Assembly: GCF_000321225.1 (NCBI RefSeq)
Contig: NW_004450323.1
Coordinates: 4,713,924 to 4,777,923, forward strand
Source: Odobenus rosmarus divergens
Lineage: Eukaryota > Chordata > Mammalia > Carnivora > Odobenidae
Direction of reading: 5' to 3'
Length of the DNA: 64,000 nucleotides
In this document: in pieces, positions 24,617 through 36,784 of the stretch
How the letters are laid out: each line of letters opens with the position of its first letter
How positions within the stretch are numbered: the stretch's first letter is position 1
Program-made: the position numbers and the translations under genes
Notes under the pieces: model-generated
The model's database searches: none
Seen by the model: only the letters and a program-made list of their open reading frames with translations
Told to the model about the DNA's origin: nothing

Positions 24617-25085
24617 GTGATGGTAAATTTTGTGTGTCAATTTGGCTAGGCTAAGGTACCCAGTACTTAGGTCAAACCAATCTAGATGTTGCTGTGAGAT
24701 GTTTTTTCAGATGTGACTAATCAGTAAACTTTGAGTAAAACAGATTACCTTTCATAGTGTAGTGGCCCTCATTCAATCAGTTGAAGGCCTTAAGAGAAAA
24801 GACTGAGGTCCCCTAAGAAGGAAAGAACTCAACCTCCAGGCTGCCTTTGAACTCAAGACTACAGCATCGACTCTTCTCTGGGTATCATGGCTGCCAGCCT
24901 GCCCTACGAATTTTGGATTTGCCAGTCCCCACAATTGCATGAGCCAGCTCCTTAATATCTCTCTCTCTCTGTCTCTGAGTCTCTCTCGTGTGTGTGTGTG
25001 TGTGCGTGCGTGTGTGTGTACATGCACACACACATCCTATCGATTCTGTTCCTCTGGATAACCCTGGCTAAAACACCTCCTAACT
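24617..25085 (-). repeat. Old interspersed repeat, same family as 5086-5500
   Basis: The left end TGATGGTAAATTTTGTGTGT is the reverse complement of the repeat end seen at 5460-5500, and the right end (TCTGTTCCTCTGGATAACCC) matches its start. An internal CT/TG microsatellite lies at 24957-25020. Confidence 0.6.
24957..25020. repeat. (CT)n(TG)n compound microsatellite
   Basis: A CT tract passes into a TG tract; CA units follow at 25023-25032. Confidence 0.93.
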
Positions 25086-25089
25086 ATGT

Positions 25090-27200
25090 ATTAGTGTTGC
25101 CCACCTTTGAATTTTTTTCCTACTTAAAGTATGCAATCCAATGGCTTTTAGTGTACTTACAGAGTTATGCAACATCATCCTCATTAATTTTAGAACATTT
25201 TCATCACCCCCAAAAGAAATCTCATATTTATTAGCAGTCAATCCCCATTTCCTAGCTCTAGGAACAGCTAACCCTAGCCCTAGGAAACAGCTATTCTACT
25301 CTGTCCCTATAGATTTGCCTATTCTAGACATTTCATATAAATGGAATTATATAACATGCGGTCCTTTGTGACTGCCTTCTATTAATGAAAACATTATTCT
25401 TAGCATTTGTTTTCAAGGTCCATCCATGTTCTAACACACATATCAGTACTTCATTCCTTTTCCTTGCTGAATGATACTCTATCGTATGGACAAACTACAT
25501 TTTATTTATATATTCATCAAATAATGGACCTTTGGGTTGTTTCTGCTTTTGGGTTATCATGAATAATGCTGCTGTGAACATCCATGTACAAGTTGTATTT
25601 GAATTTTATGTAAATCAAATCATATTTTATATATTATTCTGTGACTCATTTTTGACCGTACATCAGGGTTTTTTGAGATTCATCCAAGTTGTTGACTGAA
25701 GCTAGGATTCATTATTTTCACACAGTAATATGTTATATGATTATACAATAATAGATGTATCTATTCTACTTCGATAGATATTTGGGTTGTCTTAGTTTTT
25801 TCTATTCCAACGAATACTTCCATAAATATTCTTGTAAAGTCTCCTGGTCCACAGAAGATAATTTTTTTTACCATAACCTTCAGGGAGAAATCCACTGGAT
25901 ATCATGGTATAGTACAAATATATAACTGAGACAAAGTGTTCCTAAAGCAATACTTAGTTATTCTAACCACATGCAATGTACACTGATACTTTCTCTTCTA
26001 TTTCAAATAATTCATTTTTAAAAACTGGGCCCAAGTCACTCAATTTATTTCACAACCTCTAAGGATCCTGGCCCTCCATTTGAAAAATACCACTCTAGGC
26101 TATGTATGAGGGCACAGGATCACCAAATCATAGGATTTGTGCATCTTTCCTTTGTTCTACATTTTGGCCAACTCTTGGCTTTTGTTACCAATCTCATGAG
26201 TATTTTATGGTATCCTCCTGTCTCAATTTACATTTTCTCCTTCCACCAATATAGTTGAGTACCAATTCATGTTTGCTAGCCATTTATATCCTTTTTAAAT
26301 TTATTCTCATTTTTTTTCTATAGAGTGTTTTGTTTCATTTCTTAATTGGTTTTTAGGAGTTCTTTATATATTCTGGATGTGAATCCTTTCTTTCACTTAT
26401 GTATCACAGATGCCTTCTCCAAGTCGATGGCTTTTTTTCCGCACACTATCTTTGTGTCAGAAATTCTTAATTGAAATATAGTCAAATGTAGCAAACGTTT
26501 TTCATGTAGTTGGTATTTTTTGTGTTTTACTTAGGAAATCCTTTTCTATCTTGGGGGTTTGTAAAAATTCTTTTACATTTCCTCCTAAAATCTTCACTTA
26601 TTTGGATTTCACTTTAAGCCTTTAAGATATCCGGAATTGATTTTGTTTATAGTGCAATTAGGAATCCAAATATATATATATATATATATATAGTTCTTCA
26701 ACTTCTCCCCACATCTACAACATCATCTCTGTCCATATTTGTATGACTCTGTATTTGGTTCCATTGGTTTGTTTATCTATCACATATCTGTACCAATATC
26801 ACATACTCTTAATTATAGGCCTTTATAATAAGTTCCCTCTACTTGTTCATCAGAAGGGTCTTCATTATTATTGGCCCTTTTATGCCCACATTTCAGAAGC
26901 AGCTTATCAGATATTAGGGAAATCCCTGTTGGGATTGTGATTAGAGTTGTTAGAATTTATAGATTAATTTAGGGGGAATTACCACCTTTACAATACTGAA
27001 TCTTTCTCTCCAGAAGTATAATATGTCTGTCCATTTATTTAGGTCTTCTCTAATGATCTTCAATAACACTTACAAAGTGTTGCTCCTCTTTATCCTTGGT
27101 ACCTTATTTTTATTGTTGTTTTTGTTCCAAATGGAAGCAGTATTTTAAAAATAAATATACTATATCCTGATTTTGTAAGTGAGGGGTTTAGATTGTACTC
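25090..27200 (-). mobile_element. L1 fragment, antisense (3' UTR and late ORF2)
   Basis: Antisense L1 landmarks are present: CCATGTTCTAACACACATAT, TGAATGATACTCTATCGTAT, TAATGCTGCTGTGAACATCC, GGAGTTCTTTATATATTCTG, and CAGATATTAGGGAAATCCCT further right. The element is diverged and interrupted by an AT microsatellite (26670-26692). Confidence 0.85.
26670..26692. repeat. (TA)n microsatellite
   Basis: This is a pure TA tract of 23 bp inside the antisense L1. Confidence 0.95.
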
Positions 27201-28071
27201 TTAAATTTATGAGAAACTGGGGATATTTTGGATCATTCTAAATTCTTTTCTATATAATAGCAGTTCCTCATATATGCTCATACACATGAATGATAAAATA
27301 TAACATTCTAAATATTTTACTAAAGGTATAAACATCTCACGTATTCTCCTCAAAATACAGAGAATGGGAAAATTGTATGCTTTATGTGCAAAAGAAGGAA
27401 CAAAATATGTATGAGCATTCTTACAACCAGTGTATTAAAAGCTGATCCAGAATGCTAGCCTCCATTTTTCAGCTTGAGATCATTGTCTTATACGATGCTG
27501 TGTAAGAAGCTTTTTCTTTTTAAAACACTAAAAATTCACATCACAATTCAAAGTTCATTTTTTCCCTTGAGACTCTAGTTGAATTAAAATGTCTCTGCCT
27601 AGACATTAAAGGTTTTTTTTTAATAGGAATAAAATGGTCTGGCTCAGATATCAAAATGGGTAATCAGTAGAGCAAGTGCCAGATTACATTGAATTTTTAT
27701 CTCATTCAGTATACTCAAGGAGAATTTTATTTGTTGTTACTTACCTAGCTTTTTCCTAACCACTTAATTTCTCTAAAACAGTGAACTATTGAAGCATTTA
27801 TAAAAGGAAAAATTCTTCAGTCTGTGAGAAGCCAAAACTCTAACCAGTTCTCTGGTGGATTTCACTCTAGATGGCCACAATATTCATTTTGAGTCTACAC
27901 TTTAAACACTAAGTTTAGGTTTCCCCAAATCCTTTGGTTTCTGTCTTAGGCACTCCCAATCACCAAGAATTATTTATGTTTTCATTGTTTAAAATGGAAG
28001 CCAAGATACTGTCCACTTTCAGTCTTCAACTCTTTTGTACTGGACAATGACATTAAAAGTCAGAATCATGC

Positions 28072-28565
28072 TTAAATGTATCATGCTTTTTCTAAGGTAT
28101 AGAACTTCATTTATTTGCCAAAGGGTAGCATTAGCCTGTTGCTTTTTTAGTCTACGGTTCTTTCTGCATCCTTCTGGATTCCTTAACTCCCCTTTTCCCT
28201 TAAGCTTAAGCTGAAGGGAAACATCTTCCCCTGAAGATGTTTGAGTGTTGTTCATATGTACCTAATTCCACTGGATCTCCTTACTGATTTATAAAATTTC
28301 CCCTCTACTCATATTAGGTTTAAATGTATCATGCTTTTTCTAGGGTATAGAACTTCATTTATTTGCCAAAGGGTAGCATTAGCCTGTTGCTTTTTTAGTC
28401 TATGGTTCTTTCTGCATCCTTCTGGAATCCTTAACTCCCCTTTTCCCTTAGCTTAAGCTGAAGGGAAACACCTTCCCCTGAAGATGTTTGAGCCTTGTTC
28501 ACATGTACCTAATTCCACTGGATCTCCTTACTGATTTATAAAATTTCCCCTCTACTCATATTAGG
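28072..28565. repeat. Tandem duplication, two ~247-bp units
   Basis: Unit 1 (28072-28318) and unit 2 (28320-28565) are about 97 percent identical, with about seven or eight substitutions and one single-base indel (CCCTTAAGC versus CCCTTAGC). Each unit has an internal hairpin-like stretch, GAAGGGAAACATCTTCCCCT in unit 1. The unit is not recognised as a known repeat family. Confidence 0.95.
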
Positions 28566-28898
28566 AACAAAATGTTAATGCTTCTATAAATACCATCATT
28601 GGAACTCATTGGGAACTTTAGGAGTCAGAGAGATTTATTTACTTCTAATTACTTGAATTAGTGTCGCTGTTCAGTGCTTCAGGGAGTCTACTAATTTCAG
28701 TGTCCTTTGCTTCTTTGGGGGTTAGCAGCTGCTTTGTGGAAATAAAGTTTAACGGCTTCATTCAAATGAAATACATTCTGGGGCAATTTACGAATCTTCA
28801 TGTGTGGTTTTCCCTCACATCAAGAATAGATGCACTTCCTTTCCCTGTATGGAAGGCACTGCTTTCTTTTTTCTTTTTCCCTCCCATACTTACCCCCT

Positions 28899-28917
28899 CC
28901 CCCCCCCCCCCCCCCCC
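28899..28917. repeat. Poly-C run (19 bp)
   Basis: Nineteen consecutive C occur in the plus strand, preceded by CCCTCC. The length is likely variable and hard to sequence. Confidence 0.95.
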
Positions 28918-29079
28918 GCCCATGCGTTCAAACTTTTCATGTGGCTTTTAACAAGTTGACCTCAGTGGGGACTTCGCCATGTTTCTTTTGCTTGTTATTC
29001 ATGTAGCATTTTGTACCTGCAAGTTTCTCTTTCATCAAATTTGGGGCAATTTTTTATTTCTTCAATTTTTTTCCTACCC

Positions 29080-29480
29080 CATTGTCTTTCTTTTCTCCTT
29101 CTGGTATTCCATTTACATGTATGTTGGCTTGTTTGATGTCATGCAGCAGGTCTCTGAGGTTCTGTCCATTTTTTAAAATGATTTTTCTGTTTGTTGTTTA
29201 TCTTGGATGATTTCTTGATTACTCTACCTTCAAATTCACTTAATTTTTCCTCTGTAATTTCCATTTGGCTGTTAAATCCACCCAGTGAAGTTTGTTTTTT
29301 TATTTCTGAAATTTTAATCTTTCAGAATTTACGTTTGCTCTTTTTTCTTTTTCTCTCATGAGATTTCTGTCTCCTGAGATTTTCAACTACTCAAAACATG
29401 TTTTGTTTTAATTTATTGAGGAGAGTTAAAATAGTTCAAAATCCTTATCGGTCGGTTTCAGGGTCAAAGTAAAAAAAAAA
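29080..29480 (-). mobile_element. L1/HAL1-like antisense remnant
   Basis: Phrases such as TCAAATTCACTTAATTTTTC, CCATTTGGCTGTTAAATCCA and CCAGTGAAGTTT resemble antisense old L1/HAL1 sequence common in mammalian genomes. It ends about 100-700 bp before the TSEN15 promoter region. Confidence 0.5.
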
Positions 29481-30079
29481 TGTGACCCATTTTCTCGACA
29501 TTTTGAATCATAGCTTGGATTTTTATGAATAAGTTGTAGAGGTTCTGGATTCTATTGCCTAAATGCTTCAAATGTCCTACTCTGCCTCTCTGAAACTCCT
29601 CCTCCTTGGTTTCCAGGTCACACGCTCAGGAGGGTTTGCATCTTACTTTTCTGACCGCTCATTCAATAAGTCGCGTTTACTCTTGCTCCTCTAAACCTGA
29701 AACGTGGGTCCGGCCTAAAAACATGGTTCTCGGCAGTCTGGTCTTTCTTCTTTCCACTTTCTTCTACAGAGATCTCATCGACTTCCACACTTGAAAACTC
29801 ACCCGACAGGGAACGGAACGAGGCTTTTCTTGTTACCAGGAATTGGAGACCCGGAGTCAAGGCTGACGGCTCAGAGGCCTTCAGTATTTCCCACTCTCTC
29901 AACGGGGCTGCAAACAGCACCGATGGGAGGAGCATTGAGGGCTTCTGAGCTAAGGGTACTCGAACTTTCTTCCCCCTGGTGTCTGTCCAGATGTGAATAA
30001 ACGCCGAGCGAAACCGGAGCGTGTAGGCTCAGGTTCGAGCTATGTCTGTCAGAGGGAGGAGCTCCTCTCGCTTTCCTCC

Positions 30080-30520
30080 GGGTGTGTGCGGCCCTCAGCA
30101 CGCAGGCGGCGCGCGCGGGGGAAGCGGAACCCGGACGCGCGTGCCCCTGCTTCTGGCCGGGCGCGGGCCGTGGTGCAACACCGGCTCGCCCGGCACCACC
30201 CGCTCGCCGCCCTGCCCGGCATGGCGGAGCGCGGCGATTCCGAGCCCACCCCGGGTTGCAGCGGTCTGGGCCCGGGCGGCGTTCTCGGCGGCGGCGGCGG
30301 CGGCGCCCACTCATGGGCCCCGGAGGACGCTTGGATGGGCACCCACCCAAAGGTCAGAAGGCGCGAGAGGAGCAGGGCGCCGATCCGGGGCCCTCCCCCA
30401 GGGGGAAGGCCGCCGCCGTCCCCTCGGCCCTCGCCTCCCTGCGGGGCCGGGTCGCAGAGTTTGCGCGCGAACCTCACGGAAGGGGACCCGCGTGCACACC
30501 GCCCGTGGCGAGCAGTCTTG
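30080..30520 (+). promoter_or_regulatory. CpG island at TSEN15 exon 1
   Basis: A compact CpG-dense block surrounds exon 1, with AT-rich DNA on both sides. The transcription start probably lies between about 29950 and 30200. An out-of-frame ATG at 30042 opens a frame that overlaps the main start (see findings). Long GC-rich open frames here on both strands are a base-composition effect, not genes. Confidence 0.8.
30221..30352 (+). CDS. TSEN15: TSEN15 coding exon 1
   Basis: This exon encodes residues 1-44, starting [12 protein letters not shown] and ending in ...[12 protein letters not shown]. The N-terminus is a flexible, Gly-rich segment with six consecutive glycines (residues 23-28) from a GGC repeat, a likely length-variable spot. 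The start has G at -3 and G at +4. It is the first in-frame ATG: the frame is open upstream to about 29993 but has no earlier ATG. The donor is AAAG|GTCAG (phase 0). Confidence 0.95.
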
Positions 30521-31369
30521 GTTTTGTTTGTTTAGATGAGGTGAACTATTGTTCTGACAGCCCCCCCCAGCCCAGCCCCGGACACACACACCCATCCAAG
30601 CCTTTCCAGAGCAGGACATTAAACCGAGCGCCTCTCCGGGCAGAGCCCAATAATAACCATTGCACCAATTTCTGAGTTTTGCTGTCTAAGGCATTTAATC
30701 CTCGCAGTAACCAAGTAACCACAGTACCCACAGCAAAAAACAGCTTGCGGGCCTTGGTTAGATAAAAAGATCAAGGCTTAAGCACAGCCACGTTTGCACT
30801 TAGCCTTGAGCCCAGAGTGTGCGTTGTGATTTTGCCGAAGTGCAATTTCCTGACTTTTCTCATTTCTTGTAAAGTTTGAATAGGTTCTTCTTCAAAGCAG
30901 ACATTTGGGTGTTTTTTGTTTGTTTGTTTGCTTTTTGGGTTTTTTTGTACAGCAGCAAAGAGGTATAGTTCCTTTGCTTGCTTCTGCTTGGCAAATTGCT
31001 GCCTTGGACCAGTAATGTCCCAAGCAATGAATGGACAGTGAATGGAGATGGGGGTTTTGTAGGAATCTCAGAGACTGGTCTAGTTATTTTAGTTCGGTTG
31101 CAGTCTTCTGCGAAGCAGTATTTCATAGATCATTATCTAAAAACAGTCAAGAAAAGAAAAATTTCGAAGATGTAAGTCTGAAAAGAGCCAATCCCTTTTC
31201 ATGTTCTCTTTCTTGATTTTATTCTCCTCCTCTATCTCCTCATTCCCCGTCAAGGTGAGAAAAACAAGCATGGATATGTTACTCGGTGCCATAAAAAAGA
31301 ACTAGAACACCATTAAGTAGCATGAACCCAATAGTTCTGCGTGAGACTTTAAGTAGACTGCTTGAGTTT

Positions 31370-31565
31370 GAAAACCCTGTTAGGTCACTAGCTTTGTGGG
31401 TTGTTTTTTTTTTTTGGAAGTTTAAAAAAATCTCTTTGTTCCTCAGTTTCCTCATCTGTAAAATAGGGATAATAATAGTACTTACCTTAGAGGGTTGTTA
31501 CAGGATTAAATCAGTTAATATTTGTAAAACATTTGACATATAGTAAGCACTATATAATGTATATA
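31370..31565 (+). repeat. MIR relic
   Basis: CCTCAGTTTCCTCATCTGTA, GGGATAATAATAGTACTTAC and CATATAGTAAGCACTATATA follow the MIR core and 3' end closely. It lies in TSEN15 intron 1. Confidence 0.85.
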
Positions 31566-32349
31566 TATAAAATATATATAGTATGCAACATTAATTTCAT
31601 TATTCTCATGCTTAGAAATCCTCAGTATTTCTTTATGGGTAAAATTCAGACTTTTAGCTTGACTATCAAGACCTTGCAATCTGGTCTCCAGTTACCATTT
31701 ACTTTCAGTGTCATTTTCAAACACATTTGTAGTGTGAACCTCTTCACACTACAACTAATAATACCCCGTTCTCCTGCACCTGTCCATACTTATGATGAAG
31801 CTAGTGGGAGAATATGACCGCAGGTCTGTACCTATGCAGGTCTGCTAATGCCTCACCTCTGCATTAGGCCTGCTTACCCACTGAGTCACTGGGATAGCTG
31901 GAAAACCTCAGGCTTCCCTTGCAGAGGTAGTCCACTGAAGAATGTTCTCCAGTGCTAACCAGCAAGTCTGAAAGAAGTCGGGAGTGGTTTTTTAGCGGAC
32001 TTTCTTCACAGGCAAACAGAGACCTTGGAAATAGTGGCTCTCAGTAATGTGCTGCAGTAGAAATCCTATTAAAATATGTCTGTACTCCTGGCAGATAGAT
32101 TTCTTTATAGGTCCTTGAATATGTGTGTATTCCCACCTATGTGTGATTACTCACACTGTTACCCAGCCTTCTGTATTTACTCAAATCATATCTGCCGTTC
32201 AGAGCCCAATCTGTATCCACCTCTGCCATGAAACATTGACCAACCAAGCCATCCAAGTAGAGCTCCTCTGACTTGTTGTCTCATGTTTTTAGAGATGGGG
32301 ATCAGGTATTGCTTTCTAACTCCCACAGTACCTAGAAGAGAGTCTTCTA

Positions 32350-32350
32350 C

Positions 32351-32372
<22 letters not shown>
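32350..32372. repeat. (TA)n microsatellite followed by T-run
   Basis: This pure TA tract lies about 85 bp before the TSEN15 exon 2 acceptor. Confidence 0.93.
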
Positions 32373-32382
<10 letters not shown>

Positions 32383-32436
32383 TGAGTAGTTGTTGATTGA
32401 GTGAAAAAAAATATTAAGAGATTCTTCCTTCTCTGA

Positions 32437-32607
<171 letters not shown>

Positions 32608-32810
32608 TAGTATTTAAGCATTTTCTGTTAATTTTGTCAGTTTTGTAATTTCTTCATTTACATTGGGAATTACTGGGTAACAGAAAATACTAGAAAAGTG
32701 AAGAGAAGATAATATTCTGGATGATGTTTGCTCAGCAGAGTATTAGGTAGAAATTTAGAATTTTATCTTTTATTTTGATAAACATTGTCCATTCAATGAT
32801 GCACTTTTAG

Positions 32811-32946
32811 GTAAAAGTTGGCATGAAGTAAATTGTGTTGGATTACCAGATCTCCAGCTCATCTGCCTTGTCGGTACTGAGATAGAAGGAGAAGGATTAC
32901 AGACTGTGGTGCCTACACCCATCAGTGCTTCCCTCAGCCATAACAG
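32811..32946 (+). CDS. TSEN15: TSEN15 coding exon 3
   Basis: This exon encodes residues 72-116 plus two bases of codon 117. It contains [20 protein letters not shown] and then [20 protein letters not shown]. The acceptor is CACTTTTAG at 32810 and the donor is AACAG|GTGGGC at 32947. Codon 117 (Arg) is completed by the first base of exon 4. Only 271 bp separate it from exon 2, while the following intron is about 20 kb. Confidence 0.95.
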
Positions 32947-33479
32947 GTGGGCAGGTGATTTTGGTCTTTAACATGTTAGTTCCTTTCCACTAGGAATCAT
33001 TAAATTTGGGGCAGTAATATATTTTTAAAGGAATATAGGGTACAGGGATCATAGCTTTACTCTTGGTTATTTGAGGAATAAGTTAAATATGAGCACTTAA
33101 CAAGTATTTAGCACTTACTGTATTGTCAGTATTTTTTCAGAGAAGGAATATATATGATAGAAATACTATATTAAGGGAACAGAAAATGTTTTCATTCTTA
33201 TAAGTAGGCAAGACCATTATACTTGAAACACAGGTATTTTAAGATGTACCATAATAATTGATACAAATTATATTTGCTATAGATATTGGTGAAGAGTGTG
33301 CTTAACATGCAAGTTGAAATCAAAGAAAGTGTCATGCAGTTCATGGGATCTTTTTAAAAAAATCTTAGCTACACAGAATTGGATTAAACATATCTTTATT
33401 TCATGACACACTCTACAAATCAACCTCACAAAACAAAACTAGATTCTTGGCAGTAACTTATATCTAACTATATGGGTCC

Positions 33480-34440
33480 CCTCCTTTGCTTCCACTGTCC
33501 ATATTCATTGGAATTGTTTAATTTTAGATCTTTTTAACTTTATAAAGAGCATATAATCTTTTGACACTGACTTTATACACTCAGTATTATATTGCTGAGA
33601 TTCGTCCATTGTGTATTTGGTTTTGGCTGCCATATCATATTCCATCGTGTGATTGTACCCTAGTTTTCACATCCGCTTTCCTGTTGATGGAGAGTTGCTA
33701 ATGTTTGACTTTAGGGGATAATTTCAAAGTATTTTCCAAAGTGGTTGCCTCACTTGACTTTCCACTTGCAGTGTAAACAAGATCTCTTGAAGTTGTATTG
33801 TTTCTGACATTTAGTACTGTAAGACTTTAAAATTTTTGTCAGTTGAATACGTTATCTCATGGTGGTCTTAATTTGTATTTTTCTGATCTCTGATATATTG
33901 AACATTTCTTTATATATTTATCGTTTCCTCTCTTGAGAAATTTCTGTTCATATCCTTTGCCTATTGGATTGTTTGCAGTTTTCTCATTGACTTGTAGGAG
34001 TTCTTTATATATTCTTGACAATAATTCTTTTGGTTGTGTTTCCCAGTTCTTAAATCTGTTTTAAGTACTTTTTGATGATAATAGTTTTTAATTTGAATAT
34101 AATCATATCTGTACATTTTTATAATCAATGTCTTTGTGTCTAGGTTAAAAACTATTTCCTATCAAAAGGTCTAAGGAAAACTCACCTATGTTTTCACTAA
34201 GAGTTTTAAAGTTATTTTTTTTTTCATAGTGTGAGAAGGTTAGGGACCTTGTTTTCATGTAGATAATCATTTTTTTCTACTTGCATTTGCTGAATAGTCT
34301 CCTCTTTCCTCATTATGTGACATATCACCTCTGTCATTTTCCAAAGCTCCATCTGTGCATTGACTTGCTTCTGAGCTCTCTTTATATTCCATGAGTCAAT
34401 ATATCTATCCTTGTGCCACTATCACATTTTCTTAATTCCT
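33480..34440 (-). mobile_element. L1 fragment, antisense
   Basis: Antisense L1 phrases (CATATTCCATCGTGTGATTG, GATGGAGAGTTGCTAATG, TTGTAGGAGTTCTTTATATA, CTTTGTGTCTAGGTTAAAAA) run in the expected order through the 3' part of ORF2. Divergence is high. Confidence 0.8.
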
Positions 34441-35029
34441 GCTTCAGAAGAAGTCCTGATATCCCTGGTATCTGGCTATCAAGTCATCTTTTCTGCTTTT
34501 CTTCTTTGAAGCTGTAGCAGGCAGCCTCTAAGATGGCTTCTTGGACTCCAGCCTTCTGGTAGTACCACCCTTGTGTAATTCCCTTTCCTTGAGTGTAGTC
34601 TGTACTTGCTGACTTGCTTTTAACAAATAAAATGAGGCAAAAATGATGGGATGTTCCTTCTAAGATGACATTACAAAATACTATGGCTTCTGTCTTGGGT
34701 ACTGTCTCTCACTTGCTTGTTCTGAGGAAAGCCAGCTGCTCTGTAAACTGTCATTTAGAATGGCTGAAAATAGAGGAGTAAAAGTAACTATTGATGGAGC
34801 AAGATTCTTGAGAGATGGGGAGGGGTGGATTCCAGAAAATAGTTGAAAAGATTAATATTGAGCTAAAGGAGGAGGATCTCAACTTCTGAGATTGTGAGGC
34901 AGTTAAGAAAGGACAGATGAAAACAGAGCTATATTTGGATGGGTAAATGCGTATAGAAGAGAGCAGAGTACCTTAAATTCCAACATGAAGGGCTTTAATG
35001 AATACCTTTGTTTTTCTCATTTACTGTGA

Positions 35030-35215
35030 TTGAAGTAAAAGAGCACTGGGCTGAAGCCTTAAGACCTGGGTTCTGATCTTGGTACTGACACTTAACATTT
35101 TGTTTGATGATTGGTGGTGACACACCTCATTTCTCTGGGTTTCAGTTTCTTTGTCCTTCATTGAGGGATTTGGATTGTCAGTGGATAATATGTAAGATCC
35201 TCTCCAAATCAAAGC
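35030..35215 (+). repeat. MIR relic
   Basis: AGAGCACTGGGCTGAAGCCT, GACCTGGGTTCTGATCTTGG and CTCTGGGTTTCAGTTTCTTT match the MIR consensus in plus orientation. Confidence 0.7.
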
Positions 35216-35229
35216 TACCATAATTCGTT

Positions 35230-35439
35230 CTTTTCTTTTTTTTTAAGATTTTTTTTTAAATTTATTTATTTGACAGACAGAGACACAGTGAGAGAGGGAA
35301 CACAAGCAGGGGGAGTGGGAGAGGGAGAAGCAGGCTTCCCGCCGAGCAGGGAGCCCAATGCGGGGCTCGATCCCAGGACCCTGGGATCATGACCTGAGCC
35401 GAAGGCAGACGCTTAACGAATGAGCCACCCAGGCGCCCC
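35230..35439 (-). mobile_element. CAN-SINE
   Basis: This is a full-length minus copy (TTTATTTATTTGACAGACAG ... GAGCCACCCAGGCGCCCC). It is flanked by ATAATTCGTT (35220-35229) and ATAATTCATT (35440-35449), a target duplication with one difference. Confidence 0.93.
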
Positions 35440-36234
35440 ATAATTCATTATTTTCAATAGTGTATCCCATAAAACTATATTAAACTAATTTTTAGATTTC
35501 TGTTAATATTTTTGGTACAATTTTGTATAACTCATTATAAGAATTTTTTTTCGATATATCAGGCTAGTCATACTCTGAGAGGCTCTTTACTGTGAGATTT
35601 TTCTGTGTTTCAGAATCACAAATAGTGGATAGAGTTGACATCAAATTTGATCACTGATACTTTCTGTTTTTTACTAGCATGAGTTCCAAGCCTCTGTATG
35701 TCTGAAAGACTTAATAATTCATTCATTAAAACTCCCCCTTTGTGTCTTTTAGTTACTGCAACAAATATCATACCAGTTTACTATTATTGTTATACTATTT
35801 GTTGGGAATAGGAACTACCATTTGGAATTAACCTGAATTTAATCCTAAAAAATAAAATCGGTAGTCTATTTGAATCAAAATGATTCATAAGTCTAGAGGT
35901 AGAAATTTAAGTCCTATTACTTTCTAGTTTTTTCCAATTGGCGATTATTGATTTTCCAGCCTTATTACATAAAGCTTGTTTTCCTCTTTAAATAGAATTA
36001 GTTGGGAGGATAAATTAGTAAGCCATTTTTACCCTCTTGCATTTAATAACTCAGAGGGCTTATATCTTTGTAGCTTGCTTTTTATATAAATATTCATAAT
36101 TATATTATGCAGTGGAATAATAATATAGAAAATAGCACAAATGAGGCCCAATACCCAGTAGATTTATTATGCCATTTATGGCATAAAATTTTCTCAACTC
36201 AAAGTATGCAAATAACTTTTTAACAAATAAATAC

Positions 36235-36258
36235 TGTGTGTGTGTGTGTGTGTGTGTG
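36235..36258. repeat. (TG)n microsatellite
   Basis: This is a pure TG tract of 24 bp. Confidence 0.95.
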
Positions 36259-36784
36259 AATGAGAAAGTGTGTATTTAATTTCATTCCTCAGTCTTTAAC
36301 AGGAGTGATATTTTTAGGTAGTAGGCATACTTTTATCTATTTTTGCCTCCATGCATGTTTTGTATATAAAATGTTATATATCTAACAGATATATGATTTC
36401 AGACATTTGTTTGTTAATGTAGGAATTTTCCTTCATTAGTAACACAGAGAAGAAAATGGTTGACTTTGAATCTTTGGCAGCCTTGCATAGGGAAGAAATT
36501 CATGTCCTAAAAGTATTTGGGTAGGACTTTGTGAGGTTAGTTCACCAAATAAGTAACTAAATGAATAAATAGAATGTTTTATATAAGAAAGCTAACAGCT
36601 TACTTTATTCAGTAATAAATCATCTACAAAAATAAATCACTGTGTTCACTTTTAAACAGCGTTTTTTTCTCAGATAATATTGTTGAGGCTTTTTAGTCTT
36701 TACTTAGCAAATATTTATTGAGTGACTATCATGTGTCAGGCAGTGATCTAAGTGTGGGGATACCATGTTGATCGAGACTACTCT

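Larger units (their letters stand above)
19660..30079. other. Divergent intergenic region between COLGALT2 and TSEN15
   Basis: The two start codons are about 10.9 kb apart and diverge. The interval contains a CR1/L2-like relic (20500-21250), L1 ORF2 pieces (21650-23757), a purine microsatellite, an old repeat, an antisense L1 (25090-27200), a tandem duplication (28072-28565) and an L1/HAL1-like remnant (29080-29480). Nothing recognisable was seen in 19780-20400, 23890-24600, 27210-28070 or 28570-29080, nor in 29500-29950 just upstream of TSEN15. Confidence 0.7.

Noticed and set aside
29993..30220. In-frame N-terminal extension of TSEN15
   Set aside because: The frame is open for 76 codons upstream, but the first codon is GTG and no ATG precedes 30221 in that frame.
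30082..30675. 197-codon GC-rich open frame over TSEN15 exon 1
   Set aside because: It overlaps exon 1 in another frame within a CpG island; the composition (Arg, Pro, Ala, Gly) is typical of a stop-poor GC-rich shadow.
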